Assembly (NCBI RefSeq): GCF_000278135.1
Contig: NZ_JH725022.1
Location: forward strand, 132,186 to 196,185
Source: Candidatus Bartonella washoeensis Sb944nv
Lineage (GTDB): Bacteria; Pseudomonadota; Alphaproteobacteria; Rhizobiales; Rhizobiaceae
DNA length: 64,000 bases
Reading direction: 5' to 3'
Part shown: piece by piece, positions 20,262-30,317 of the stretch
Numbering within the stretch: position 1 is the first letter of the stretch
Layout: each line of letters begins with the position of its first letter
Position numbers and translations under genes: made by a program
Notes under the pieces: generated by a model
Database searches by the model: none
What the model was told of the DNA's origin: nothing
What the model saw: the letters and a program-made list of their open reading frames with translations, nothing else

Positions 20262-21413
20262 ATGATTATTTCCTCAACATTTGATTACCGCAAAGCAGCA
20301 AAGCGTCGGCTTCCACCTTTTCTTTTTCATTATATTGATGGCGGTGCTTATGCTGAGGAAACGTTGCGGCGCAATTGTACAGATCTTCAAGCACTTGCAC
20401 TCCGTCAAAGGATTCTGAGGCAGGTTGGTGAAGTTGATCTTTCAATCAAGCTTTTTGATCAAACACTTGATTTGCCGATTATTCTTGCACCTGTAGGGTT
20501 AACTGGTATGTATGCACGTCGTGGTGAGGTAAAAGCTGCGCGTGCGGCAGTTTCGAAAGGCATTCCTTTTACACTATCTTCAGTTTCAGTTTGTTCCATT
20601 GCAGAAGTGCAAGAAGCGGTTGGAAATGCATTTTGGTTTCAACTTTATGTTCTCAAGGATCGCGGGTTTATGCGTGATGCATTAGAGCGGTCTTGGTTGG
20701 CTGGTGTGCGTACATTAGTTTTTACAGTTGATATGCCCGTTCCTGGTGCGCGTTATCGTGATGCGCATTCAGGAATGTCTGGGCCTTATTCTGGATTACG
20801 CCGTATTTTACAAGCTGTTGCCCATCCACATTGGGCTTGGAATGTTGGTGTTATGGGACGCCCTCATGATCTTGGAAATGTCTCTACTTATCTAAAAAAG
20901 AAGATTACATTGGAAGACTATGTTGGGTGGCTTGGTGCAAATTTTGATCCATCAATTGGTTGGTCTGATCTGCAATGGATTCGAGATTTTTGGAAGGGAA
21001 AAATGGTTCTGAAAGGTATTCTCGATCCAAAAGATGCACGGGAGGCAGTACAATTTGGTGCTGATGGTATTGTTGTTTCCAATCATGGTGGGCGCCAACT
21101 TGATGGTGTCTTGTCCACTGCGCGAGCACTGCCGGCAATTGCGGAGGCTGTAAAAGGTGATTTGACCATTTTAGTTGATTCTGGTGTTCGTTCTGGGCTT
21201 GATGTTGTACGTATGATAGCACAAGGTGCAGATGCCGTCATGATTGGTCGTGCTTTTGTATATGCACTCGCAGCAGCAGGGGAGAAAGGTGTTGCTCACC
21301 TTCTTGATCTTTTTGCTAATGAAATGCGTATAGCTATGACATTAACTGGAGCGTATGCAATTAAAGAAATAACACACGAGAGTTTAGCAAGTACAGATGT
21401 TCTTATACAATGA
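20262..21413 (+). CDS. lldD: L-lactate dehydrogenase (quinone), FMN-dependent, LldD
   Basis: Membrane-associated flavoenzyme oxidising L-lactate to pyruvate and passing electrons to the quinone pool. The 383-residue protein aligns from its first residue with E. coli LldD as I recall it: [70 protein letters not shown], and the active-site [10 protein letters not shown] with the catalytic His. The FMN-binding TIM barrel is complete. The frame is open from a GTG at 20196, but the ATG at 20262 gives the family N-terminus. No lldP permease or lldR regulator is adjacent, so it is a stand-alone gene here. Confidence 0.95.
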   Translation: MIISSTFDYRKAAKRRLPPFLFHYIDGGAYAEETLRRNCTDLQALALRQRILRQVGEVDLSIKLFDQTLDLPIILAPVGLTGMYARRGEVKAARAAVSKGIPFTLSSVSVCSIAEVQEAVGNAFWFQLYVLKDRGFMRDALERSWLAGVRTLVFTVDMPVPGARYRDAHSGMSGPYSGLRRILQAVAHPHWAWNVGVMGRPHDLGNVSTYLKKKITLEDYVGWLGANFDPSIGWSDLQWIRDFWKGKMVLKGILDPKDAREAVQFGADGIVVSNHGGRQLDGVLSTARALPAIAEAVKGDLTILVDSGVRSGLDVVRMIAQGADAVMIGRAFVYALAAAGEKGVAHLLDLFANEMRIAMTLTGAYAIKEITHESLASTDVLIQ

Positions 21414-21589
21414 AGAAAATGTATTTTTACTAGTTCTCTCTTTAAATAAAAGAATTTTTTCATTGAATGCAGAAAAAGTACGATTCCGTATGCTTATTAT
21501 TTTTTATTTTCTTTTTATCATGCTCAATGATTTGTGATGTTTTTTAGCTGATGAGCATATTCAGATGCAGTTTGATATTCTTTGTATAT

Positions 21590-22481
21590 TACTGCATTGC
21601 CTAATACAGTTTTTATTATGCCATTTCTACTGATTTCATAATTTGCTAAAATGTTTAATTATCTTTCATTCCAGACGAGCTCATTCGGTATTCCTAGTGA
21701 TACAAATCTGTATGCAATGCTATATTCCATAAGTAATCTCGCAATTGCTTCTTTAAGCTCTCATTGATACTAGTTTTTCACAGGCAAAAAAATTGTTGGG
21801 ATTGGCATAGTTTTAGCACAGATTCACCATCTAAAGGTTGAATTGTTGAAACACTTACAATTGTTGGCATAACTTCATATTTTGGGAGTTCTTCAACGGC
21901 ATCGAGACAAATGTGAACGGTTTCTCCAGTTGCAAGCAAGAGAATATCTTTTCCCTCTCTTATAACAGAAGCTTTACAAGCATTGATTTTTCGAAAGATA
22001 ACTATGAATATTTGTAGCAGCACGCTTTCCTAAATGTATATAAGCAGGCGTAGGGTTACTTAAAGTAGAGAGAATTGCAGCTTCTGTTTCTTTATTATTA
22101 TCAGCATGAGCAATGATGCGTATATTAGGAATAGCGCGAAGTGACGCAAAATCGGAAATGGTATGATGTGTGGCCCTTAAGTGGTCCATAGCTAATACCA
22201 ATTAGTCTAACTGGATGTTTCGCAATAAGCGATATTTACCTTTATTTGTTCACGTGTACGCGTCGTCAAAAAACATGCCTGTGAAACAACACATGGCTTT
22301 TTTCACATGAAGCAAGACCAGCAGCAATGACTACCAAATTTTGTTCAAAAATACCAACTTCTATAATACGTCCTGGATAAAGCTTTGCGAATTGATCAAT
22401 CTTTCCGGATATTCGTGAATCAGCAGTTAAAACGACAATATCTTTATCAAATTGCGCTATCCTTATAAGGACCTTATTCAT
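21590..22481 (-). pseudogene. Transketolase C-terminal subunit, broken
   Basis: The minus strand from 22481 reads MNKVLIRIAQFDKDIVVLTADSRISGKIDQFAKLYP and GRIIEVGIFEQNLVVIAAGLAS, the pyrimidine-binding domain of a split transketolase. It is then interrupted. Later pieces continue the same protein in other frames: 22201-21974 and 22023-21778 (KDILLLATGETVHICLDAVEEL, TIQPLDGESVLKL), then a tail resembling LGIPxEL...LL.NYEI..NGI down to about 21590. Several frameshifts separate these pieces. It formed a pair with the N-terminal subunit gene just upstream; both are dead. Confidence 0.85.
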
Positions 22482-22544
22482 AATTTCGAGGTTTGAACTT
22501 CACAGCAGTTTGCGTTTCTTGATGATACGCATCTACGCTTATTT

Positions 22545-23386
22545 TCCCATTAATTGAATTTTTGTCTGAATTTCATTGACAGCAATATTATATTCCTCAT
22601 CTGTTGGAACTTTATGGTGCCAGCGTATGTCATTTTTCATCGTGGAAATTCCACATCCCTTTATGGTGTTTATAAGTATTGCTGTTGGTTTGTCCTTACG
22701 AGATGGAGGAGAACCTAATGATGTTTTCAGTTGTGTTATATCGTGACTATCAATTTCTACAATATGCTACTCAAAACTTGTAAATTTATCTGCTAAGGCT
22801 TTGTTTTCATTAAGACATCAGTTGTATCAGAAATTTGTAGCGGATTTTTATCAACAATTGCGGTAAGATTACTGAGTTTATAGTGCGCTGAAAATAATGC
22901 AGCCTCCCAGACGGATCCCTCTGTCATTTCGCCATCGCTAAAAAGCACCAAAACACAAATAGGATTGAGATTAAACTGTCTAGAAAGAGTCATTCTCGCA
23001 CCAAGAGATAAGCCATGACCAAGAGAATCTGTGCTTTATTCAATATCAGGGACTTTTTTAGTTACATGACCAATAAATTTTGAACAAAATTTTAAATAAG
23101 TATCGAGAAGTTGAGGATCAAAATATCCCATTTCTGATAATACAATATACAATGCTTCAACTGCATGTCCCTTACTTTGAATATATCGATCGCGATTAGA
23201 ATCATGAAGAAGCGTTAAACTTATTCTAAGAATATATTTATATAAGACATAAATCAAATCAATGCAGGAAAGGTTACCCGCTGTGTGTCCAGATTTCGCT
23301 TTTCTGATGAAGTCAAGTATTTTAAGGCGTAAACGGAGAGCATAGATTGCATTGACAGTATCCGCTTTATTGCTTGTATAAGCCAC
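22545..23386 (-). pseudogene. Transketolase N-terminal subunit, broken
   Basis: Thiamine-diphosphate-binding half of a two-subunit transketolase-like enzyme. The frame from 23386 (MAYTSNKADTVNAIYALRLRLKILDF) holds SGHTAGNLSCIDLIYVLY and DRYIQSKGHAVEALY, both typical. A stop at 23036-23038 interrupts PDIExSTDSLGHGLSLGA in the same frame. The gene resumes with LVLFSDGEMTEGSVWEAA (TPP motif start), then a frame change near 22795 leads to DSHDITQLKTSL, AILINTIKGCGIS and WHHKVPTDEE before the end near 22545. Order and strand match an operon with the C-terminal subunit. Whether the organism keeps a normal tkt elsewhere cannot be seen here. Confidence 0.85.
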
Positions 23387-24121
23387 ACTCTATCCCCTCA
23401 AAAGATTTATAAAATAATCACCTTAAATTCTCTTTATGTATCATGGACTCTTTAATTTATTAGATATAAATATTAGATATTTCTTATTTTAATCTATAAA
23501 ATATTTAAATAAAATTTATTAATTTTAAAATAATATTATTAAATATTTTTTAATATATATTGTTCATTGTATAATGGTTTTATGGTATAAATTTCAATAA
23601 TTATAAAATTTATTTATTGCAAATAAGCAAAACTTTCTGAAAAAAATTTACTTTTTATAAGAGTTAAAGTGAAAAAATACGCAGATTTTTACTGGTGTGT
23701 AAGATGCTTACATATTTTATATAAAAATTATGAAATCATTTTTTATTCAGAATGCAATCTTATTTATGAGCACGAGGTTTTAACATTTATAGTTTTTCTA
23801 TTGAAATTCTGCTGCCAAAACACTAGAGTTGTGGCTACTTAGTACACACTCTGAACTACATTTACAGCGCCGCAATTTGTAGCAGGAGAGTTCTTGCGAA
23901 CCCTTCCTCTTTATCATAACATATCTTCAAATTCTTTGAAAACGAATGTCTCAAATATGGATGGATATTACCTATCGCATCTATGAGATAAACAAAATCA
24001 ACCACTAATAAGACAAAAACACCCTATTTCACACAACGAGACACTATTTTCATACTTGGGTAGGTATTGATTATCTCATGAAAAAGCTGTCTTTCTTAAT
24101 TCTGTGAATTCTATATTTCTG
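23387..24121. other. AT-rich gene-free stretch at the prophage edge
   Basis: Very AT-rich (almost pure A/T around 23460-23600) with no plausible gene. It separates the transketolase remnant from the phage lysis genes and may contain the old prophage boundary; I could not find a copy of the tRNA-Thr 3' end here by eye. Confidence 0.5.
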
Positions 24122-24337
24122 TCACTTTGTTTCCTGTTCACGTTTCCACCCACACAGACGCTCACCTTGCTTGTTATGTTTTAGGATATCTCTTGCCAAG
24201 TTTGGGCTAATCACATTGAGATCTTGGTGGTTCAAATAAATTGGCAGCCACCCAAGACAAGAAGTTCGTTCATTCGTTGCGCAGCCAGTCAGAAAGCTCA
24301 GTACGCACACTAGCATCACTTTTTTTGTTAATTTCAT
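24122..24337 (-). CDS. Phage outer-membrane spanin-like lipoprotein (Rz1-like)
   Basis: A 71-residue protein with a lipoprotein signal, MKLTKKVMLVCVLSFLTGCATNE, lipobox LTGC with Cys at about residue 19. It overlaps the 3' end of the preceding membrane-anchored frame by 68 bases in another reading frame, the arrangement expected of an o-spanin gene overlapping its i-spanin. Spanin pairs bridge inner and outer membranes and fuse them in the last step of phage lysis. The Pro content is lower than in lambda Rz1, so the assignment rests on lipobox, size, order and overlap. Confidence 0.6.
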   Translation of the reverse strand: MKLTKKVMLVCVLSFLTGCATNERTSCLGWLPIYLNHQDLNVISPNLARDILKHNKQGERLCGWKREQETK

Positions 24338-24497
24338 TTTCTACCTCAAGCCTTGTCTTTGCTGTGTTTAAAGCTTTCTCTGTTTGTTTTTGCTGCTCAG
24401 CTTTTTTCCCAAGAAAAAAAGCTTTCACTAAAGCTACAAAAAAAGCTGCTGAGATTGTTGCTATTATCGTCAGATATTTTTTTATCCATAAGATCAT
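24270..24497 (-). CDS. Phage inner-membrane spanin-like protein (Rz-like)
   Basis: A 75-residue protein with one N-terminal transmembrane segment (about residues 9-28, TIIATISAAFFVALVKAFFL) followed by a hydrophilic, Lys/Glu-rich helical stretch (KKAEQQKQTEKALNTAKTR) likely to form a coiled coil. This is the i-spanin layout (type II anchored). It lies directly after the endolysin gene, overlapping its stop by 4 bases, and its own 3' end overlaps the lipoprotein frame. It is shorter than lambda Rz. No direct sequence match is claimed; the call is by architecture and context. Confidence 0.6.
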   Translation of the reverse strand: MILWIKKYLTIIATISAAFFVALVKAFFLGKKAEQQKQTEKALNTAKTRLEVENEINKKSDASVRTELSDWLRNE

Positions 24498-25156
24498 AGA
24501 CGGTGCTCCTGAAAGCGTTTAGCGATATATACCATAGCCGTACAAGCAGCCAAAACCATAATGCCTGCTAAAGCCCATTGAACAGGACCATTCCCTGCGA
24601 AAAGTCCTCCAAGCCCTGAGAAAGAACCTATAATTGGTGCAAGAGCTTCTACTTTGCAAATACCTGTGACGCCTTGCGCTTCTACTTTTTGATAATTGGG
24701 AGATACATGAGCTCCTTGAGTCCATAGCCATGCTTCGGCTGCTCGACGATTGACAAGGCCTTGGAGACGCTTTCCTCCTGCTCTCGTCCATTTTTGTAAT
24801 TCAATTGGTATAGCATCATAATTGCCTTTATTAAGCTTTTTTAAGAGTGTAGAGCGATGAAAAGCTTCTGTTCCAACATTATAGCAAAACGACACCAGTG
24901 CTGCGAACTGCTCATCGCTTAAAGGAACATTAACAGTTTGTTTAATAACATCTTCAAATTGTCTCAAATCTTGACGAAGGATTTTTTCTGCTTCTTTTTC
25001 CGTAATTTGCATTCCTTCATAGACATCTGGAGCACCAGCAGCACTTGTATGTCCATAACCAATTGTCCACACACCAATAGCATCTTCGTAAGCACTTAAC
25101 CGCAAACCCTCCAATTGCTTAATTAGTGCAAGCCCTTCTTTTGATATTTTCCGCAT
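24494..25156 (-). CDS. Phage endolysin (GH24 lysozyme) with C-terminal membrane segment
   Basis: Cell-wall-degrading lysozyme of glycoside hydrolase family 24. The T4/P21-type triad spacing is visible: Glu16 in KQLEGLRLSAYED, Asp25, and Thr31 in VWTIGYGHT (Glu+9, then +6). Further family features are AALVSFCYNVGTEAFHRSTLL and the C-terminal GLVNRRAAEAWLW. The 220-residue length exceeds ordinary GH24 endolysins (~150-165): after residue ~165 there is a linker, a Gly-rich segment and a hydrophobic stretch at about 190-209 (WALAGIMVLAACTAMVYIAK) with a basic end. This looks like a membrane anchor or a fused holin-like tail. It is first in an intact endolysin / i-spanin / o-spanin cassette. Confidence 0.88.
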   Translation of the reverse strand: MRKISKEGLALIKQLEGLRLSAYEDAIGVWTIGYGHTSAAGAPDVYEGMQITEKEAEKILRQDLRQFEDVIKQTVNVPLSDEQFAALVSFCYNVGTEAFHRSTLLKKLNKGNYDAIPIELQKWTRAGGKRLQGLVNRRAAEAWLWTQGAHVSPNYQKVEAQGVTGICKVEALAPIIGSFSGLGGLFAGNGPVQWALAGIMVLAACTAMVYIAKRFQEHRL

Positions 25157-27412
25157 TATTCTTAATCCGAATTATTCTTAATCCGCTAAAAAAGCCCCAC
25201 ACAAAGTAGGACGTGAAGTAAAATTCAAAACTCACCCTTCTCACCCTAAAGAACGGAAGAGTAAGATAGCCTATTAGAACTAAAAGATCTTTGCGACAGG
25301 AAGTATTAAAACCTATGACGCTTTGTTCATTGGAAAAAAAGATTATATTTTAATGATTATCCACTCTGTAGCTATCAACTTCCTTTCTGCCTTAAGATAA
25401 TGACTTTCAATAAATCTAATTCATAATCAGATAAAATTCTCTCGATAAATTTCTTTTGCTTCTTGTGCGATTCATTTCATGAATTCTATGCACAAAGACT
25501 ATCCTGTGTATTTACTGTAATTAATGACAAATCACACTTACAATACTCCATTGAATAAAACCTTATAGCACTGCCCTAAAAAACAAGTTTTACGGCAAGC
25601 CAAATAATCAAAATTTATAAAGTATACAAATACGGAAGTCATTGAGATCTTACGACTAATTACAAATTTTCCTTTGCGAACTTATTTATAAAAAAACTGA
25701 ATAATACTTAGCACACATGACAAAATTACTAATTGTTGCAAACTCAATACGAACAGCAAACTATTTAGTTATTGTTTTTCTTATTATCTTCCATCCACTT
25801 CATTTGTATCCTCTTTACAACACTACAACACACCAAAATCGCTCCAGAAAAAAGCTCTTTCCGAGGCAAATACTAAGATTTGCATAAAAACTCCTTATCG
25901 TCCATTAAGGTTTAGGTAATAAATTTCAAATCATAATTCTCCAGCATTAGCCTCTTTAGAGCATTTTTAAAGTAGCTTTACTTGAAAAAAGCATCAATCC
26001 ACCACCAATAAATAATCTATTCAATAAAATCATGTATTACAATAACTTATGAAGTAACGGATACTGATTCTTTAAGAATTATAGCATCCATTACTTGTAC
26101 TGTAGAAGTTGCTATCAAACTGAAAAAATATACCGCAATTAAACATTTTGTATTCATAGATTATATCGAATCCATATTGTAGACACAAAACGTACTATAC
26201 ATGTTTTGTTCAAAAAAACTACAGTTAATTTGAATATCCTCTATTTTGTTTTCTAATTGCATTAAAAAATATAAACCGATATTGCTTATCACTTCATTGT
26301 TTGTTTTTCAGATAAAAAGCGAAATTATTCATGAATTTATATTATATAAAAGTCAAAAATAATTGTTAAAAAATGATTGATCAATGAGTTTCGAAGTGTG
26401 TCTCTGATAATTGTGCCGTATCATGCGTGTGTCAAACCGTGTTCAATTTGGAGTGCTTATCATGGAGAACCAGAGGTAAAAAAACCTGTGAAGATATGTT
26501 ACCTATATTTTCTGTTGTCTTAAATCACTTGAATTAATAGAAACATAATTAGTTGCTTAGAGGGCAACACTTTTCTTTTGGCGCTTAATTTGAGCCTCAT
26601 GTTCTGAGGTAATCTTTATGCTCTCTAGTGTTATAAGTTCTAACGTAATATCATCACCTTTTCTCGATATGCTTCAGAAATCATAATAATGAAATTCCTT
26701 CTGATTTGATGATGAGTATATAGTATTTTATTTATCATCATACGCAACTGTTATTCTATTAGAGGGTATGGTTCGATAAATTCTACTTTTATCGGCGGTT
26801 TAGTTGGTATCCGTATGAATGAAGTTAACGATTACTTTTTGCTATAAATCCTTTGATGAAGAGAGAACAAGAATTTGTTCTCTAACATCGCATTCCTCAT
26901 GGGAATGCAGTTTACCAGCGTGGGCTTGTTTATGAAAGGCAATACTAATGAGATTGCTACTTTTTTATCCAGTCGAGCGCGTTTCTGTGATCAGCATAGC
27001 TAATTCTGTCCACTATAAGTATTTTATAAATGAGGCTTGAGATCGGTGATTTCCTTGTCATGCCATTCAAGCATAGGAACCTCAATTTTTGTGTATTTAT
27101 CTTCATTTTTTATTTCTGTTTCTGGTGAAAAAATTATGATGGGCTCAGATTGTCCTGCTGTTGCATTCTTTTATTTATGGTGTGGATATTTCTCAGATAA
27201 GTGACTTCAAAGGTTAAAGTTGCACTATGAAGTGTGTGTGAGCCGTTATCATCAAATGTTATAGCAATATGTTTGTAAACAATAGATTTCAATCGTGTTA
27301 TTAAAATTAGAATTGACAAGAAAAATCTCTTCAACTTGGCGTGATAATAAAGCAATACAGCACGCTGTCTTCTTTCGTTGTGTAGTATTCTACATAGTTA
27401 CAGTATATCACC
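25157..27412. other. Decayed prophage interior
   Basis: About 2.2 kb without intact genes. The minus strand between ~26550 and 27360 holds protein-like fragments in changing frames (THTLHSATLTFEVTYLRN-like, KQAHAGKLHSHEECDVREQ, ELITLESIKITSEHEAQ), suggesting two or three short phage genes in decay; I cannot assign them. 25160-26500 shows nothing recognisable. Confidence 0.5.
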
Positions 27413-27434
27413 CTAACCATAATCATACCAATCT

Positions 27435-28514
27435 TCAGCTTTAACAAGCGCCATCATAAAAACCATTGCAGCTCTGATGGCTTTTAATATTGCTTTGCGG
27501 GTGTTGCGTTTTACCATGGCTGGTACACGCCTTGGGCTTCTGCAACTCATGACTTCTTTTGTAAAGCTTGGAGCGCTCAGCCGTGCTCTTAAAACAAGTT
27601 GGTGAGGTTTAATCGCATCAGGGCGCTCAGTGGGAATAATGGCAGCAAGTCTTGGTGGGAGCACGCTGCGTCTTCTCCGACCGATGACTTTACTCGTGGC
27701 TGCGTTTCGAGGGCTTATGGTCTCTGGCTCTGCATTCGCCGCTACTTTCGGTTGGATAGGCACAGTGATCGAAGTGGTTGGTGCTGGCATTGCCTCTGTG
27801 GTTGGTGCTGTTTTTAGCCCGATAGGGGCTTTGATTGCTGCTGTTGTGGCGGTGATCCTTGCTAGCTGTTTTGTTTTGTGGAAATATTGGGATCGTTTTT
27901 CTTCCTTTGTTAAAGGCTTTGCACGGGGAATAGCACATGCTCTTGTTTTGATTTCTCTGAACATTGGCAAAAGTTTAAACAGGGACTTAGCATTGTTGGC
28001 AAGTGGTTTGGCAATGTGGGGGATGGTTTCAAGCAAAGTCTTTCCAACTTTTGGGGCTGGTTGGGAAGCTTTTTTGCGCGCGAAAAGCTCCCTGAGGATG
28101 CCAAAGCCAGTATGGAACAAGCAGGGGAAGACTTGGCCAATTGGATTGTCGGTGGTTTTATGGCACCCATTACAAAATTGAAGGACTTTTTTCAATCTTT
28201 GCCAAATCGCATCAGAGAATGGATTGGCAATGTTGATTTATCTGATCTGTTTCATTTGCCCAGTTGGCATTTATCAAGTTGGTTGGGCGGCAAAACAGCC
28301 ATCCAGCCCATTATGCAATTTGCTGGTGCTGGTTATGCAAATCGATCTGGTCGAGAGCAAAGAGACAATAACAAAGATCACTCCACCACTACGCACAATC
28401 GAAAATGTCACGGTGCATATTAATGGCGCTCGTGATCCCGTAGCCACTGGTCGTGCGGTTGCTCACGCCATTCAACGTGCACGCGCCAATGCTCTGCATG
28501 GTGGAACAGAATAA
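27435..28514 (+). pseudogene. Phage tail tape-measure protein, C-terminal remnant
   Basis: The plus strand holds the end of a tail tape-measure protein, which sets tail length in myophages. Alanine/glycine-rich hydrophobic sequence runs from about 27435 (SAIIKTIAALMAFNIALRVL), hits an in-frame TGA at 27603-27605, and continues in the same frame (SVGIMAASLGGSTLRLLRP) through VIEVVGAGIASVVGAVFSPI. A frameshift near 27940 moves it to FKQGLSIVGKWFGNVGDGF and EDLANWIVGGFMAPITKL. A second near 28350 gives ETITKITPPLRTIENVTVHI, ending at 28514. The N-terminal part is missing. It sits directly before the U-X-D genes as in P2-like phages. The 260-codon minus-strand open frame over it is a shadow. Confidence 0.75.
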
Positions 28515-28544
28515 TGGAAAGAATAAAATGAGGGGAGGGAGGCA

Positions 28545-29006
28545 ATGAGAGATCCTTTGATGATGTTAGGACCGCATCAATTTTACGTGGACTGGCTGAA
28601 TTTCCAATCCTTTGAAGAAGAGTTTTCTGCCTCATGGGTTTGCCTAGAGCGTTTTGGTAGGTCGCCCAGTTTACAATTTACTGGCTATGGCAATGATGCA
28701 AAGACCATTTATGGGGTTTGGTTTCCAGAGGAATTTGGTGACCGTGTCGCCATTGATGCCATCACCCAAACAATTAGAAGAGCCAAGCCTGTGCAGATGC
28801 TTCGGTGGATCAATGATACGAGCTATAGTGCTATCCTCCATGGCCCTGTGGTGATCACCGCACTCACGCAAGACCACGACTATATCAGCCGCTCTGCTCA
28901 ATCACAGCGCATCCGCTATTTCCTCAGTCTTTTGCCATTTTTTGATGGGGGCAAACCGCAAGGTCAATATCAGGTGGAACAATCTCAAGGAGGACAAACT
29001 CCATGA
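28545..29006 (+). CDS. P2 GpU-like phage tail protein
   Basis: A 153-residue protein resembling phage P2 tail protein U: begins MRDPLMMLGPHQFYVDWLNFQSFEEEFSASW, with FTGYGNDAKTIYGVWFPE in the middle and RIRYFLSLLPFFDGG near the end. In P2 this protein is needed for tail completion. A strong GGAGGGAGG stands just before the start. The stop overlaps the next ATG (ATGA), so U and X are coupled. The gene is intact, unlike the tape-measure gene upstream. Confidence 0.8.
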   Translation: MRDPLMMLGPHQFYVDWLNFQSFEEEFSASWVCLERFGRSPSLQFTGYGNDAKTIYGVWFPEEFGDRVAIDAITQTIRRAKPVQMLRWINDTSYSAILHGPVVITALTQDHDYISRSAQSQRIRYFLSLLPFFDGGKPQGQYQVEQSQGGQTP

Positions 29007-29257
29007 AGATACCCCAAAAGCGCATTGTTGTAGAGCTAGAGGATATGAGTCTTGATCTCATCTGCTTTCACCATGCCATGGCTGTGTTAGGAGACCGTGC
29101 ACAAGTTGGGGCACTAAACGGCTATCTCGAAGCCACACTGGAAGCCAATCCAGAGATTGCCAAATATGGTGTGCTTTTGCCGCGCGGCTTAACTGTTGTT
29201 TTGCCTGAATTCGCACTTCACAATCCTCAAAGCACGGTGAAGCGGTTATGGGATTAA
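29003..29257 (+). CDS. P2 GpX-like tail protein (LysM-like)
   Basis: An 84-residue member of the tail protein X family, which is LysM-like and tail-associated. Family features: LDLICFHHAMAVLGD near the start, then TLEANPEIAKYGVLLPRGLTVVLPE. AAGGAGGAC lies about ten bases upstream of the ATG. It overlaps gpU by four bases and gpD by a few bases, preserving the P2 gene order U-X-D. Confidence 0.85.
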   Translation: MKIPQKRIVVELEDMSLDLICFHHAMAVLGDRAQVGALNGYLEATLEANPEIAKYGVLLPRGLTVVLPEFALHNPQSTVKRLWD

Positions 29258-30246
29258 TGCGCACATACCCTTTTATTGTGGTCAAGGTGGGAGACAAACC
29301 TGTTTATGAGGTTTTTTACCAACGTCTTTTAACGGCAACCATCACTGATCATGCCGGCAATGAAGCCGATAGATTTGAAGCGGAGTTTGACGATAGTGGC
29401 AATGATTTAGAGGTTCCACAAACGGGCAGTGCTCTGCAGGTGATCTTTGGTTATGAGAACAGCATCAGTGCTTCGATGGGGTGTTTTGTTATCGAATCAG
29501 TTGTAAGTATCGGTGGCAGTTATGGCGAGATCTTGCGCCTTTGTGGCAAAAGCGCCTCGATGCGTAAAGAACTCAAAGAACAAACAAGTGAACATTTTGA
29601 TGGTAAAACTGTTGGCGAGATTGTGGAAACCTTAGCCAAACGCCATGGCTATCAAGCAAAGATAAGCCCCCAGTTCACTCAACAAACTCTCCCTTATGTG
29701 ATTCGTACGGATCAATCGGCTGTTGATTTTTTAACGCGCCTTGCTGAGCGCATGCAGGCACGTTTTTTCATCAAAGACAATAAGTTTTTATTTTTAAGTG
29801 GAGAGAACTTACCGGCATTAGCAATCCATAAGCATGACTGTTCGAGCTGGGAATTTACCTTTGAGCCGCGTACGCAATATGGCACCATTGAAGCCTGTTA
29901 TTTTGATCGTTCACAAGGGCAACAATGCCAAGTCAAACATCAGACAGGTTTTACTGGTCCCGTACGCCGTCTGCGTTGTTGCTACACTTGTAAGGAAGAG
30001 GCACTGGCTGCTGCCGCTTCAGAATCAGACCGGCTGTGTCGTGCTGTAGGCAGTGGCTCTTTGTCCCTTGAAGGGCGCCCCGAAATCATGGCGGATCAAC
30101 CGCTGCTTCTTCAAGGGTTCCGCAGTGAAATCGATGGACCATGGAAAGCCCAAAGCGTCACCCATCGCTATGAGAAACAAAGCGGATACACCACAGACAT
30201 TACTCTTGAAGCACCAGACAAGGGAAGGGACAGCAATAAAGAATAG
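29248..30246 (+). CDS. P2 GpD-like late control / tail protein
   Basis: A 332-residue protein of the phage late control D family (baseplate hub structure in myophages). Begins MGLMRTYPFIVVKVGDKP, contains DHAGNEADRFEAEFDDSG and LQVIFGYEN, then VGEIVETLAKRHGYQAKISPQF, typical of D, and near its C-terminus SDRLCRAVGSGSLSLEGRPEIM. An internal Met at 29257 (TAATG overlap with the end of gpX) is an alternative start. The gene appears intact. It is the last structural gene before the methylase remnant; no ogr-like activator gene is seen downstream. Confidence 0.85.
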   Translation: MGLMRTYPFIVVKVGDKPVYEVFYQRLLTATITDHAGNEADRFEAEFDDSGNDLEVPQTGSALQVIFGYENSISASMGCFVIESVVSIGGSYGEILRLCGKSASMRKELKEQTSEHFDGKTVGEIVETLAKRHGYQAKISPQFTQQTLPYVIRTDQSAVDFLTRLAERMQARFFIKDNKFLFLSGENLPALAIHKHDCSSWEFTFEPRTQYGTIEACYFDRSQGQQCQVKHQTGFTGPVRRLRCCYTCKEEALAAAASESDRLCRAVGSGSLSLEGRPEIMADQPLLLQGFRSEIDGPWKAQSVTHRYEKQSGYTTDITLEAPDKGRDSNKE

Positions 30247-30317
30247 AGGCTGGGTTGGTTGTCCAGCCAACGGGACTAGTTTTGCGAACACACCCCGTCC
30301 GATGTAACACAACTTAA

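Noticed and set aside
20905-21222. 105-codon minus-strand frame inside lldD
   Set aside because: Antisense shadow of a fully conserved gene; His/Gln-rich composition is not protein-like.
23387-24121. Prophage attachment site duplicated from tRNA-Thr
   Set aside because: No copy of the tRNA 3' end was found on reading this stretch.
27413-28195. 260-codon open frame on the minus strand
   Set aside because: It lies opposite the tape-measure remnant; its Ala/Pro/Arg/Lys-rich sequence is what the antisense of an Ala/Gly-rich gene gives, and the plus strand has family-like sequence.
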